64,000 bases of DNA from JBBROS01 sp965217935 (GTDB lineage Bacteria; Pseudomonadota; Alphaproteobacteria; Acetobacterales; Acetobacteraceae). The notes under the pieces were generated by a model that made no database searches, had not been told where the DNA came from, and saw nothing but the letters and a program-made list of their open reading frames with translations. Location of the stretch: the NCBI GenBank assembly GCA_965217935.1, contig OZ244581.1, forward strand, positions 3,968,001-4,032,000, written 5' to 3'. Of this stretch, positions 31,866-42,745 are shown in pieces (within the stretch, counting starts at the first letter, position 1; each line of letters begins with the position of its first letter). The position numbers and the translations under genes are program-made.

Positions 31866-34829
31866 ATGAGCGCCGCAACGTTTGACGGCACCTGGAACCT
31901 GTCTCCGGCCGACCGGCTGCTGATCGAGGCCAAACGCTGGGGCAGCCGGCTGCGCTTCGCCGTCATGCTGCTGTTCTTCCGCGCCCGGGGCCGCTTCCCG
32001 CGCAGCGCGGGCGAAATCAGCGAGGACACAGTGACAGAGTTGGCGCGCACGCTCGGCGTGCCGGCGGTGGACAGCGCCGCATCCCTGCTTCCCAAGGCCG
32101 TGGACCGGACCCTGGAGCGGCAGCGGGCTGAGATACGCGCCCTGCTCGGCTTCCGCGAGGCGACTGTCGCCGACGCCGAGGCGCTGGGAGCGTGGCTGCG
32201 CGACAGCGTCGTTGCCGAAACCCGCGACCATGGCCGCCTCGTCGCCCAGCTGGAGGAGCGTTGCCGGGTCCTCTGCCTTGAACCGCCAACGCCGGACCGT
32301 GTCGGGCGCATCGTCCGCGGCGCGGTGCGCGCCTACGAGGACCAACTCCATGCGACGATCCATGCTCGTCTGCCGGCCGAAGCACGCGAGCGGCTCGACG
32401 CCTTGCTGCGGCCATCTCCGGCTGGGGTCGAGGCCGACGGCGAGGACGACCCGGCCGCCCCCGTCGGTGCCCGGGCGCTGCTGAACTTCGTGCGCGGCGA
32501 CCCCGGCCGGGCCGGCGTGGCCAGCGTGACGCGCGGGTTGGAGCGCCTGGAGGTGATCCGTGCGGTCGGCCTGCCCCCAGACCTGTTCGCAGGCACGCTG
32601 CCGCACGAGGTGGAGCTGTTCCGCCGCCGCGTTGCCGTGCAGGCGCCCTCCGACCTGCGCCGCTTGCCGGACCCCGCGCGCCTGACTTGGCTCGCCGCCT
32701 ATGCCCACCTCCGGGGACGTGCGCTGACCGACAGCCTCGTCGAACTCCTGGTCGAGACCGTGCATGCGATCGGCGCGCGGGCGGAGCGCCGGGTCGAGCA
32801 GCAGGCCATCGGCGAGCTGAAGCGGGTGACGGGCAAAACCAATCTCTTGTTCGAGATCGCCGGCGCTGCCGTGGACAAACCCGACGGCACGGTGCGCGAC
32901 GTCGTGTTCCCGGTGGCCGGCGAGCAGACCCTGCGCGACCTGGTCCGCGAATGGCAGTCCGGGCCGACTTACCGCACGAGCCTGCGCACCACGATCCGCA
33001 GCTCCTATGCCGGGCATTACCGGCGCATGGTGCCCAAGCTCCTCGACGCCCTCGACTTCCGCTCCAACAACGCCGTGCACCGGCCGGTGATCGAGGCGCT
33101 CGTGCTGGTCCGGCGTTATGCCGCCACGCGGCAGCGCCACAGCCCCGCCCACGAGACCGTGCCGATGGAGGGCGTCGTGCGCCCGCTTTGGCGCGATGCC
33201 GTGCTCGACGCCAGCCCCAAAGGCAAGCCGCGCGTCAACCGGATCACCTACGAGATCTGCGTGCTGGAGGCGCTGCGCGAGCGGCTGCGCTCCAAAGAGG
33301 TCTGGGTGGTCGGCGCCGACCGCTACCGCAATCCGGATGAAGACCTGCCCGCCGACTTCGCGGACCGGCGCGCGCCGTATTACGAGGCGCTTGGGCTGCC
33401 GCTCGACGCCGATACGTTCATTGCCGGCCTGCAAGCGGACATGCGCGCGGGCCTTGCCCGGCTCGATGCCGGCTTGCCGCGCAACCCGCATGTCAGGATC
33501 ACGAACCGTCGTGGGGGCTGGATCACGGTGTCGCCGCTGCGGGCCCGGTCCAATCCGGAGAACATCGACGCCGTCAAAGCCGAGGTGACGGCGGACTGGC
33601 CGATGACGGGCCTGCTCGACATGGTCAAGGAAGCCGACCTGCGGCTCGGCTTCACCGACGCGCTGGGCAGCCCCACGGCCTATGAGACCCTTGACCGCAC
33701 CGAGCTGCGGCCGCGGCTGCTGCTGTGCCTGTACGGCCTCGGCACCAATGCGGGCCTGCGACGGCTGGACGCCTCGCGCGAGGGCGGCCCGAGCTACCGC
33801 GACCTCGCCTATGTGCGCCGGCGTTACCTCACGCCGGACCGGCTGCGCGAGGCGATTGCAGTCGTGACCAATGGCACGTTGCGCGCCCGCAATCCGCTGC
33901 TCTGGGGCGAGGGCACCACGGCCTGCGCGTCCGACAGCAAGCACTTCGGCGCCTGGGACCAGAACCTCACGACCCAATGGCACGTCCGCTATGGCGGGCG
34001 CGGGGTGATGATCTACTGGCACGTCGAGCGGAACTCGCTGTGCATCCATTCGCAGCTGAAATCGCCCTCCTCGTCCGAGGTAGCCAGCATGATCGAGGGC
34101 GTGCTGCGCCACTGCACCGAGATGGCGGTGGACCGGCAATACGTGGATAGCCACGGACAGTCGGTCGTGGCATTTGCGTTCACCAAGCTGCTTGGCTTCC
34201 AGCTCATGCCCCGGCTCAAGCGCATCGGCAAGCAGCGGCTTTACCGGCCCGATGCCGGCCAACCCGACCTCTATCCCCACCTGCAGCCCGTGCTGTCGCG
34301 GCCGATCGACTGGGAGCTGATCCGCCGACATTACGACGAGATGGTCAAGTACGCGACCGCCTTGCGCCTGGGCACGGCGGAGGCCGAGGTCATCTTGCGC
34401 CGCTTCACCCGCGAGAACGTCCAGCACCCGACCTACAAGGCACTGCTGGAACTGGGAAAAGCCATCAAGACCTGCTTTCTCTGCCGCTACCTGTCGGACG
34501 AGGCGGTCCGACGCGAGATCAACGACGGGCTGAACGTGGTCGAGCACTGGAACAGCGCCAACGACTTCGTGTTTTTCGCCCGCCGCGGCGAGATGTCGAG
34601 CAACCGCCGCGAGGACCACGAAATCAGCATGCTCAGCCTGCACCTGCTGCAGAACTGCATGGTGTTCGTGAACACGCTCATGCTCCAGCAGGTGCTTGCG
34701 CGACCGCACTGGGCCGGCCGACTGACGGACCGTGACCGCAAGGCGCTCACCCCGCTCATCTGGGAACACGTCAACCCCTACGGCCGCCAGGAACTCGACA
34801 TGCGAACCCGCATCGCCGCACTTGCCTGA
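31866..34829 (+). CDS. tnpA: Tn3-family transposase TnpA (987 aa)
   Basis: Full-length DDE transposase of normal Tn3 size. GGAGGA precedes the ATG. The N-terminal part is the DUF4158-type DNA-binding region. The catalytic domain has D690 in CASDSKHFGAWDQN, D761 in YVDSHGQS and a Glu in the REDHEISMLSLHLLQNCMVF helix region near the end, matching the family pattern. It catalyses replicative transposition to a cointegrate, which the short recombinase would then resolve. No frameshift or stop was found. Confidence 0.97.
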   Translation: MSAATFDGTWNLSPADRLLIEAKRWGSRLRFAVMLLFFRARGRFPRSAGEISEDTVTELARTLGVPAVDSAASLLPKAVDRTLERQRAEIRALLGFREATVADAEALGAWLRDSVVAETRDHGRLVAQLEERCRVLCLEPPTPDRVGRIVRGAVRAYEDQLHATIHARLPAEARERLDALLRPSPAGVEADGEDDPAAPVGARALLNFVRGDPGRAGVASVTRGLERLEVIRAVGLPPDLFAGTLPHEVELFRRRVAVQAPSDLRRLPDPARLTWLAAYAHLRGRALTDSLVELLVETVHAIGARAERRVEQQAIGELKRVTGKTNLLFEIAGAAVDKPDGTVRDVVFPVAGEQTLRDLVREWQSGPTYRTSLRTTIRSSYAGHYRRMVPKLLDALDFRSNNAVHRPVIEALVLVRRYAATRQRHSPAHETVPMEGVVRPLWRDAVLDASPKGKPRVNRITYEICVLEALRERLRSKEVWVVGADRYRNPDEDLPADFADRRAPYYEALGLPLDADTFIAGLQADMRAGLARLDAGLPRNPHVRITNRRGGWITVSPLRARSNPENIDAVKAEVTADWPMTGLLDMVKEADLRLGFTDALGSPTAYETLDRTELRPRLLLCLYGLGTNAGLRRLDASREGGPSYRDLAYVRRRYLTPDRLREAIAVVTNGTLRARNPLLWGEGTTACASDSKHFGAWDQNLTTQWHVRYGGRGVMIYWHVERNSLCIHSQLKSPSSSEVASMIEGVLRHCTEMAVDRQYVDSHGQSVVAFAFTKLLGFQLMPRLKRIGKQRLYRPDAGQPDLYPHLQPVLSRPIDWELIRRHYDEMVKYATALRLGTAEAEVILRRFTRENVQHPTYKALLELGKAIKTCFLCRYLSDEAVRREINDGLNVVEHWNSANDFVFFARRGEMSSNRREDHEISMLSLHLLQNCMVFVNTLMLQQVLARPHWAGRLTDRDRKALTPLIWEHVNPYGRQELDMRTRIAALA

Positions 34830-34842
34830 AAGGATCAGGCCC

Positions 34843-35451
34843 GTGCAACACACCAACCCGCTCCTCATCGAGCTGCCCATGCCGATCCGCACGCCGCGGC
34901 TGCTGCTGCGGCCAGGGCAGCTTGGAGACGGCGCCGGGCTTCTTGAAGCGAAACGCGAGAGCTGGCCCGAGGTCAGCCGCTGGATGGATTGGGCGAGCGG
35001 GCCGGTGGACGCGATCACCGAACGCGGCGAGGAGGCTTTTGCACGCAGGAAGGCGGCCGAGTTCATCCTGCGCAGCGAGATATGGCTGCCGGTATTCAGC
35101 CGCGATGGCGGCCGGCTCCTCGGCGCTGCGGGCTACCACGCAATCGATTGGCAAGGCCGCCTGTTCAGCACCGGATATTGGGTCCGAACGGGAGAGACCG
35201 GGAAAGGGTTGGCGACGGAGCTTCTGGGCGCTCTGGTCCGGTATGCGTTCGGTGCGCTCGCCGCCAACCGGCTTGCCGTCAGCCACGCCGAGGGCAACGG
35301 ACCGAGCCAGCGGGTGATTGAGAAGCTCGGATTCGAAAAGGAGGGCATTACGCGCCGGTTCTACTTGCTGAACGGAGTACTCGTGGACTCGCGCCACTAT
35401 GCGCGGTTCGACTGCCAGGGCCTGCCAGAGCTGGACGTGTCCTGGGGCTGA
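34843..35451 (+). CDS. GNAT N-acetyltransferase, RimJ/RimL type (202 aa)
   Basis: GTG start at 34843 with AGGA eight bases upstream; an ATG at 34879 is the alternative. The fold begins IRTPRLLLRPGQLGDGAGLL; the acetyl-CoA site is GETGKGLATELLGALVRYAF, and the C-terminal SQRVIEKLGFEKEGITRRFY completes motif B. This subgroup acetylates protein N-termini or small molecules and includes resistance enzymes. It is the only passenger gene of the transposon and lies directly downstream of tnpA, so readthrough expression is likely. Substrate unknown. Confidence 0.88.
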   Translation: MQHTNPLLIELPMPIRTPRLLLRPGQLGDGAGLLEAKRESWPEVSRWMDWASGPVDAITERGEEAFARRKAAEFILRSEIWLPVFSRDGGRLLGAAGYHAIDWQGRLFSTGYWVRTGETGKGLATELLGALVRYAFGALAANRLAVSHAEGNGPSQRVIEKLGFEKEGITRRFYLLNGVLVDSRHYARFDCQGLPELDVSWG

Positions 35452-35454
35452 CGT

Positions 35455-35472
35455 GACCGGGACAGCCCGGTC
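35455..35472 (+). terminator. Hairpin after the GNAT gene
   Basis: GACCGGG-ACAG-CCCGGTC is a perfect seven-pair stem with a tetraloop two bases after the stop codon. There is no T tract, so it may stop transcription only weakly. Confidence 0.45.
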
Positions 35473-35505
35473 TGGGACTGCCCACTCTCGTGTCCGCTCA
35501 CCTAA

Positions 35506-35545
35506 CCGAAATGGCGGCTGATGACACGACTGTTGGGAACGGGCC
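35506..35545 (-). repeat. Right terminal inverted repeat of the Tn3-family element
   Basis: Inverse complement of the left end with one mismatch; followed directly by AACTC, the target duplication. Confidence 0.95.
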
Positions 35546-35550
35546 AACTC

Positions 35551-35598
35551 GTTCCGGGGGACTGGGATCTGTGGCTTCGAATCCCGCCGCTCCGGCCA
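35551..35598 (+). repeat. tRNA-Pro-like 3'-half, probable outer attachment scar
   Basis: Contains a T-arm (GTGGC-TTCGAAT-CCCGC, with a mismatch at the loop-closing pair), an acceptor strand CGCTCCG, and G plus CCA. The matching 5' strand would be CGGAGCG, the typical beginning of bacterial tRNA-Pro. The anticodon region is degenerate (GTTCCGGGGG), and the 5' half is absent. It ends 12 bp before the ispDF stop, so it marks the border between foreign and core DNA. Confidence 0.6.
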
Positions 35599-35609
35599 AA
35601 CCGAACCCA

Positions 35610-36731
35610 CTACTGCGCCAGCATCACCGTAACCACCGCCTGGGCCGCGATCCCCTCGCCGCGTCCAGCGAACCCAAGACGTTCCGTCGTGGTCGCCTTG
35701 ACCGACACAAGGCCAGTATCGACGCCCAACAAGCGGGCAAGCTGCGCAATCATTGCCGGCGCATGAGGCGTGACCTTCGGCTGCTCGCAAATCAGCGTCA
35801 CGTCCGCGTTCGCCAGCCGCCCGCCGCGCGCCGCGATCCGCGATGCCGCGTGGCGCAGGAACCGCGCGCTATCGGCATCCTTCCAAGCGGCCTCGCTCGG
35901 CGGGAAATGCCGCCCGATATCGCCCTCCGCCAAGGCGCCGTAGATCGCATCGCATAAAGCATGGATGCCGACATCGGCATCCGAGTGCCCGGCAAGCCCA
36001 AGCTCATGCGGCACCGTGACGCCGCACAAGACCAGCGGCCGGCCCGCCTCCAACGCATGCACGTCGAACCCTGTCCCGACGCGCGGGATAAAGGCCGGCG
36101 CCAGCAGCCGTTGCATTCGCAAGACGTCCTCCGCATGAGCCAGCTTGACGTTCTCCTCCGAGCCAGAGACAAGCACGGTGCGGTGCCCAGCCTGGCCAAG
36201 CAACATCGCATCGGCCAGCCCAGTTCGCCCGGCCGCCCGATGCGCGCGCAGCAGGATCGGGTAACGGAACGCCTGCGGCGTCTGCGCGCGATGGTAGCCG
36301 CTGCCCGGCATCACCCCCGTGCCATCGCCGCGCAGCAGCGTCTCCGTCACCGGAAGGGCCGGGATCGCTCCCGCTGCCCCGTCAAGCGCGGCGAGCAGCG
36401 CCGGAATCGTGCCGCCCGGAATGATGGGCCGCCCCCCGTCGTGCAGCACGACCACCTCGGGCGCGTGGTCAGCCAACGCTTCAAGTCCAATCCGCGCGCT
36501 GTCCTGCCAGGTCTCCCCGCCGCCGATCGCGGAACGCGCGCCGCTTCCATCCAAAGCCCGGTCCAGCGCCGCAGCATCTCCGACCGGCAGCACGAACGGC
36601 ACGTCCGCCAGCAGGGCGTCCGCGGCCCACCGCACGCAAGGCGTGCCGCCTAGCGGGGCGAGATGGCCAGGCCCCGCCATTCCGGGCAGCCTCTCAGAAT
36701 TGTCGGACAGCAGAAGCGCGGCAACTCGCAT
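35610..36731 (-). CDS. ispDF: IspDF fusion: MEP cytidylyltransferase / MECDP synthase (373 aa)
   Basis: Steps three and five of the non-mevalonate isoprenoid pathway on one chain, as in many alphaproteobacteria. The IspF half is complete: TGFDVHAL metal site, HSDADVGIHALCDAIYGALA, and ATTTERLGFAGRGEGIAAQA. In the IspD half the late motifs are present (HDGGRP, TETLLR, RAQTPQAF, NVKLAHAEDV), but the N-terminal CTP loop is not: AALLLSDNSERLPGMAGPGH stands where AAG-x-G-x-R...PKQ is expected, so the glycine tip and the catalytic Lys are missing. Start set at 36731 (MRVAALLL). It diverges from dusB. The upstream in-frame region does not supply the motif. Confidence 0.9.
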   Translation of the reverse strand: MRVAALLLSDNSERLPGMAGPGHLAPLGGTPCVRWAADALLADVPFVLPVGDAAALDRALDGSGARSAIGGGETWQDSARIGLEALADHAPEVVVLHDGGRPIIPGGTIPALLAALDGAAGAIPALPVTETLLRGDGTGVMPGSGYHRAQTPQAFRYPILLRAHRAAGRTGLADAMLLGQAGHRTVLVSGSEENVKLAHAEDVLRMQRLLAPAFIPRVGTGFDVHALEAGRPLVLCGVTVPHELGLAGHSDADVGIHALCDAIYGALAEGDIGRHFPPSEAAWKDADSARFLRHAASRIAARGGRLANADVTLICEQPKVTPHAPAMIAQLARLLGVDTGLVSVKATTTERLGFAGRGEGIAAQAVVTVMLAQ

Positions 36732-36829
36732 CGGCGCAGCAATGCGTCCCGCCCCGACCGTCGTCAAGCCGAAGCAGCCCACGATGCCGATTGCATGGCG
36801 CCCCGCCATCACATACATTTGCTTAAATC

Positions 36830-37879
36830 ATGAGCACTCGTGAGAAATTGTCAGGCCTGCCGGCGCTGACGCTCGGCACTGGCGCCACGGCCGTCAGGCT
36901 CGATGCGCCCGTCATCCTGGCGCCGATGTCCGGCGTCACCGATCTGCCGTTCCGGCGCTTGGCCAAGCGGCATGGGGCCGGGCTGGTGGTCTCGGAAATG
37001 ATCGCCTCGTGGGCGATGGTGCGGGAGAACCGCACCACGTTGCGTATGGCCGAGGTCGATGGCAGCGGCGGGCCGGCTGCCGTCCAGCTCGCCGGCTGCG
37101 AGCCCGGCGCCATGGCCGAAGCGGCACGCATCGCCGTCGGCCACGGCGCGAATCTGGTCGACATCAACTTCGGCTGCCCGGTGAAAAAGGTCGCCGTCGG
37201 ACAGGCAGCCGGCTCGGCGCTGATGCGCGACGAAGCCGCCGCCGCCCATCTGCTCGAAGCGACCGTGAAGGCCGTCCCCGTCCCCGTCACGCTGAAGATG
37301 CGAATGGGCTGGGACCACGCCAACCTCAATGCCCCGAGCCTCGCCCGCATTGCCCAAGAGTGCGGCATCCGGATGGTGACGGTGCACGGCCGCACCCGGC
37401 AGCAATTCTACGCTGGCGTCGCCGACTGGCGCTTCATCGCCCAGGTCAAGGCGGCGGTCTCGATCCCGGTCATCGCCAACGGCGACATCCTGACCGAACA
37501 AGACGCCGCCGAGGCGTTGGCGCAATCCGGCGCGGATGGCGTGATGATCGGCCGCGGCTGCTACGGCCGCCCGTGGTTCCCGGCCCAGGTGGCGGCCTAT
37601 CTCACGACCGGCCAGCCGCAGGCGGAACCGCCCTTGAGCGAGCAGAAACGCATTTTACTCGATCATTATGAGGCTATGCTCATGCACTGCGGCATCGAAG
37701 CCGGCGTTCGCGTCGCGCGCAAGCACGTCTCCTGGTATTCGCGCGGATTGCCCGGCTCGGCCGAGTTCCGCGCCGCCGTCAACCGGACGCCGACAGCCGA
37801 GGCCGTCCGCTCGCTCATCGACGCCTTCTACGATCCGTTGATCGATCGAGGCGCCCGGCCCGAGGCGCTCGCGGCATGA
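36830..37879 (+). CDS. dusB: tRNA-dihydrouridine synthase DusB (349 aa)
   Basis: FMN-dependent reduction of uridine in the tRNA D-loop. LDAPVILAPMSGVTDLPFRR starts the TIM barrel; INFGCPVKKV carries the catalytic Cys; TLKMRMGWD, TVHGRTRQQFYAG and GDILTEQDAAEAL...GVMIGRGCYGRPW bind FMN. Normal length. As in other alphaproteobacteria (historically nifR3) it heads the ntr cluster: ntrB starts inside its stop codon (ATGA overlap), so the two are translationally coupled. The 98-bp gap to ispDF must hold promoters for both directions. Confidence 0.97.
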   Translation: MSTREKLSGLPALTLGTGATAVRLDAPVILAPMSGVTDLPFRRLAKRHGAGLVVSEMIASWAMVRENRTTLRMAEVDGSGGPAAVQLAGCEPGAMAEAARIAVGHGANLVDINFGCPVKKVAVGQAAGSALMRDEAAAAHLLEATVKAVPVPVTLKMRMGWDHANLNAPSLARIAQECGIRMVTVHGRTRQQFYAGVADWRFIAQVKAAVSIPVIANGDILTEQDAAEALAQSGADGVMIGRGCYGRPWFPAQVAAYLTTGQPQAEPPLSEQKRILLDHYEAMLMHCGIEAGVRVARKHVSWYSRGLPGSAEFRAAVNRTPTAEAVRSLIDAFYDPLIDRGARPEALAA

Positions 37880-39025
37880 AGGCCGCGTTGCTTCGCCGCC
37901 GAACCGCCCTGATCGAGCGCATCTCCCCCCGTCCGCCCAGCACGGACGCGACGGCCGTGCTCAGCGCCTTGCCGGTGCCAACCGTGCTGCTCGACCCGAA
38001 CAACCGCTTCCGCTACGCCAACCACGCCGCCGAACAGTTTCTCGGCGTGTCGATGCAGCAGCTTGCCCACATGGCGCTTGATAGCCTGTTGCAGCCGGAC
38101 AATCCTGTCTTCAGCCTGTTGCACCAAGTCCGAAGCCAAGGCGTCACGATCGCCGATCACGACTTGGCGCTCGAAGGCCCTCGCCTGCACAAGCCGGGCA
38201 TTGCCGTCACGGCCGCCCCTCTCAACGAAGAGCCGGGCTGCATCATACTAACTTTGCAGGATAGGTTTGCCGCCCGTGCCCTGGACCGGCAGACGGCGTT
38301 CCGCGGCGCGGCCCGCAGCGTGGCCGGCATGTCGGCGATCCTCGCGCATGAGGTGAAAAACCCGTTGTCCGGCATCCGCGGCGCGGCGCAACTGCTTGAA
38401 AACAGCGTCTCCGAAACCGACCAAGAACTCACTGTCCTGATCCGCGACGAAGCGGACCGCATCCGCGCGCTGGTCGATCGGATGGAAGTGTTCGGCGACA
38501 AGCCGATCGAGCGCCGGGCCGTCAATATCCATCGCGTGCTCGAGCACGTCCGCCGGCTCGCCCATAGCGGTTTCGCCCACGACCTGCGCATCAGCGAGCA
38601 CTATGACCCGTCGCTGCCCTCCGCCTGGGCCAACCGCGACCAACTCGTGCAAGTCATGCTAAATCTGGTTAAGAATGCTGCGGAAGCTATTGATTCTGAT
38701 GTAGAGATGGTACGCCGAGGCGGCGGCGAGATCACCCTGACGACCGCCTACCAGCACGGCATCCGCCTCGCCATGCCCGGCAGCGCGCGGCGCCAACACG
38801 TCCCCCTCGTCGTCACTGTCCGCGACAACGGGCCGGGCATATCGGACGACATGCGCCAATACCTCTACGAACCCTTCGTCAGCAGCAAGCCAACCGGCAG
38901 CGGCCTTGGCTTGGCGCTCGTCGCCAAGATTGTCGGCGATCACGACGGCCTCATCGAGGTCGACAGCCGGCCGGGCCGCACCGAGTTCCGCCTCTGCCTC
39001 CCGGTCATCTCCGAGACCGAGACAG

Positions 39026-39036
<11 letters not shown>
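37876..39036 (+). CDS. ntrB: Nitrogen regulation sensor kinase NtrB (386 aa)
   Basis: Soluble histidine kinase that phosphorylates NtrC under nitrogen limitation and is switched to phosphatase by PII. A PAS domain occupies about residues 30-140 (LDPNNRFRYANHAAEQFLGV). The phosphoacceptor His is in LAHEVKNPLSGIRGAAQLL, and the ATP-binding domain has NLVKNAAEAI, RDNGPGIS and GSGLGLALVAKIVGDHDG. No membrane helix. It overlaps dusB by four bases and ntrC by 11, so one mRNA is likely. The short lower-GC patch near 38660-38710 is ordinary coding sequence. Confidence 0.96.
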
Positions 39037-40498
<1,462 letters not shown>

Positions 40499-40503
40499 TC
40501 CCC

Positions 40504-42735
40504 GTGAACGTCTCCATCGACCCCCGCACGCTCCGTCCCCGCCTCCCGCGCCCTTGGCCCCGGCGTCTGGCCGACCTGCTGCTTGGCAAGGTCGCGACGC
40601 TCGTGCTCGCCGCAGCCGCCCTCGCGCTCGGCATCGGCACGTTCATCGCGCTGTCGGGCGGGATCGAGCTGTCGCGGCGTCCGAACCTCATCTTCGCGAT
40701 GGTGCTCTCCAACCTGGTCGTGCTGCTGCTGCTCGGCGCGGTCCTCGCCGGGCGCATCACCCGGGTCTGGGTCGACCGCCGCCGCGGCTCCGCCGGCTCG
40801 CGCTTGCATGTCCGCCTGGTCATGCTGTTCAGCGTGGTCGCGGTCACGCCCACCATCGTCGTGGCCGTGTTCGCCACCGCCTTCTTCAATCTCGGCATCC
40901 AGGCCTGGTTCAACGACCGCGTCCGCACCGCGCTGAACGAGAGCCTGGAGGCGTCGCGCGGCTACCTTGAGGAGCACCGCAACAACATCCGCGCCGACGC
41001 GCTCGGCATGGCCAACGACCTCTCCCGCGCCGGGCAACTGTTTTACAACGACCCGGCCGCCTTCGTGCAAATCCTGCAACAGCAGACCGTCCTGCGCGGC
41101 CTGACCGAAGCCATCGTCTACGAGCCGATCACCAACCAGGTCGTGGCCGGGGTCGGCGCGATGTCAGGCTACGGCGTGGAGCCCGCGCCGCCGGACGCGA
41201 CCGAACTGGCCCGGTCCGGCGAAGTCGCCGTCATCGGCTCCCCGGACGGCAGCAAGGTCCGCGCCGTCGTTCAATTCAGCGAGACGCCAACCCTGATGCT
41301 GCTCATCGGGCGCCCGGTCGACCCGCAGATCCTGGGCCACATGTCCCACACCGAGCAAGCCGTGGCCGAATACCGCCGCCTCGACGAGAACCGCTCCGGC
41401 CTGCAGGTCACGTTCGCCCTGATCTTCGCCCTCGTCGCCCTGCTCGTGCTTTCCGCCGCCATCCTGATCGGCCTCGTGCTCGCCAACCAGATCGCCCGGC
41501 CCATTGGACGCCTGATCCTGGCCGCCGAACGGGTCCGCGCCGGAGACCTCGGCGTCCGCGTGCCGGAGATGCAGAGCGAGGACGAGGTCGCCGGCCTGTC
41601 GCGCGCCTTCAACCGGATGACCGGCCAGCTCGCATCCCAGCGCAGCGAGTTGATGGACGCCTACAGCCAGATCGATGCCCGGCGGCAGTTCACCGAGACG
41701 GTGCTGGCAGGCGTCTCCGCCGGCGTCATCGGCCTTGATCCGGACGGCCGCATCGAGCTTCCCAACCAGGCGGCGAGCGACCTGCTCGGGCAGGACCTGA
41801 TGGCCGCCATCGGCAGCAATCTTGGCGAGACGGTCCCGCAGTTCGCGGGCCTTCTGGCGCAGGTCGGGGCCAACCCGGACCGCCCGCGGACCGAGGAGAT
41901 CGAGATCGGCCCGACCCAGAAACGCCGCAACCTGCTCGTGCGGATCGGCGCCGACAGCCGCGGCGGCCGCCCGCACGGCTTCGTCGTCACCTTCGACGAC
42001 ATCACCGAATTGCAATCCGCCCAGCGCAAAGCCGCCTGGGCCGATGTCGCCCGCCGCATCGCTCACGAGATCAAGAACCCGCTCACCCCCATCCAGCTCA
42101 GCGCCGAACGCCTGAAGCGCCGCTTCACCCGCGAGATCACGTCGGACCCCGAAACCTTCGCCCAATGCGCCGACACCATCGTCCGCCACGTCGAGGACAT
42201 CGGCCGCATGGTCGACGAGTTCTCCGCCTTCGCCCGGATGCCGCAACCCGTGCTCCGCCCCGAGGACGTCGGCCGCATTGCCCGCGAGGCCCTGATCCTG
42301 CAGCGCAGCGCCCGTCCGCAAATCGTCTGGAGCACCGACATCCCGGACCGCGGCCCGATAGCGCAGTGCGACCGCCGCCTGCTTGGCCAAGCCCTGACCA
42401 ACCTTCTCCAGAACGCGGCCGACGCCGTGGCCATGCGCCCGCGCGGGGCAGGGGAGCCGGCCGGCCGGATCACGGTCCACGTCGGCGCCGAGGGTCCGAT
42501 GGCGGTGGTCCGCGTCGAGGACGACGGGGTGGGCCTGCCGCAAGCCGACCGCGCCCGCCTGACCGAGCCATACGTCACCCATAAGCCCAAGGGCACCGGC
42601 CTCGGCCTCGCCATCGTCAAGAAGATTTTGGAGGACCACGGCGGCCGGCTCGACCTCGATGACCGCGCCGACGGGCACGGCGCCATCGCCACCCTCGCCC
42701 TGCCGCTGATTGTGCCAAGCCCCGCCGAGGTTTAA
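40504..42735 (+). CDS. ntrY: Membrane sensor kinase NtrY (743 aa)
   Basis: GTG start five bases after ntrC. Hydrophobic segments near residues 28-50, 60-83 and 100-123, a periplasmic or extracytoplasmic stretch, and a further helix near 300-328 lead into a HAMP linker (ANQIARPIGRLILAAERVRA). A PAS domain follows, then the His box (RRIAHEIKNPLTPIQLSAER) and an ATPase domain (NLLQNAADAV, GLGLAIVKKILEDHGG). Pairs with NtrX; in alphaproteobacteria this system controls nitrogen metabolism, respiration and envelope genes. Ends ten bases before ntrX. Confidence 0.96.
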   Translation: MNVSIDPRTLRPRLPRPWPRRLADLLLGKVATLVLAAAALALGIGTFIALSGGIELSRRPNLIFAMVLSNLVVLLLLGAVLAGRITRVWVDRRRGSAGSRLHVRLVMLFSVVAVTPTIVVAVFATAFFNLGIQAWFNDRVRTALNESLEASRGYLEEHRNNIRADALGMANDLSRAGQLFYNDPAAFVQILQQQTVLRGLTEAIVYEPITNQVVAGVGAMSGYGVEPAPPDATELARSGEVAVIGSPDGSKVRAVVQFSETPTLMLLIGRPVDPQILGHMSHTEQAVAEYRRLDENRSGLQVTFALIFALVALLVLSAAILIGLVLANQIARPIGRLILAAERVRAGDLGVRVPEMQSEDEVAGLSRAFNRMTGQLASQRSELMDAYSQIDARRQFTETVLAGVSAGVIGLDPDGRIELPNQAASDLLGQDLMAAIGSNLGETVPQFAGLLAQVGANPDRPRTEEIEIGPTQKRRNLLVRIGADSRGGRPHGFVVTFDDITELQSAQRKAAWADVARRIAHEIKNPLTPIQLSAERLKRRFTREITSDPETFAQCADTIVRHVEDIGRMVDEFSAFARMPQPVLRPEDVGRIAREALILQRSARPQIVWSTDIPDRGPIAQCDRRLLGQALTNLLQNAADAVAMRPRGAGEPAGRITVHVGAEGPMAVVRVEDDGVGLPQADRARLTEPYVTHKPKGTGLGLAIVKKILEDHGGRLDLDDRADGHGAIATLALPLIVPSPAEV

Positions 42736-42745
42736 GCAGGGCGGA

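Larger units (their letters stand above)
31053..35545. mobile_element. Complete Tn3-family transposon with GNAT passenger gene
   Basis: 4493 bp bounded by 40-bp inverted repeats (GGCCCGTTCCCAACAGTCGT...) that agree at 39 of 40 positions. The five bases AACTC flank it on both sides (31048-31052 and 35546-35550), the target duplication expected for Tn3 transposons. Inside, in order: a dyad resolution site, a short tyrosine recombinase, TnpA and a GNAT acetyltransferase. The near-perfect ends and intact duplication mean a recent insertion. The target was the anticodon region of a tRNA 3'-half. Confidence 0.95.

Noticed and set aside
31677..35066. Very long open frame (about 1129 codons) on the minus strand opposite tnpA
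   Set aside because: It is antisense to a complete transposase and has the histidine/glutamine/arginine-rich composition of a shadow frame in GC-rich DNA.
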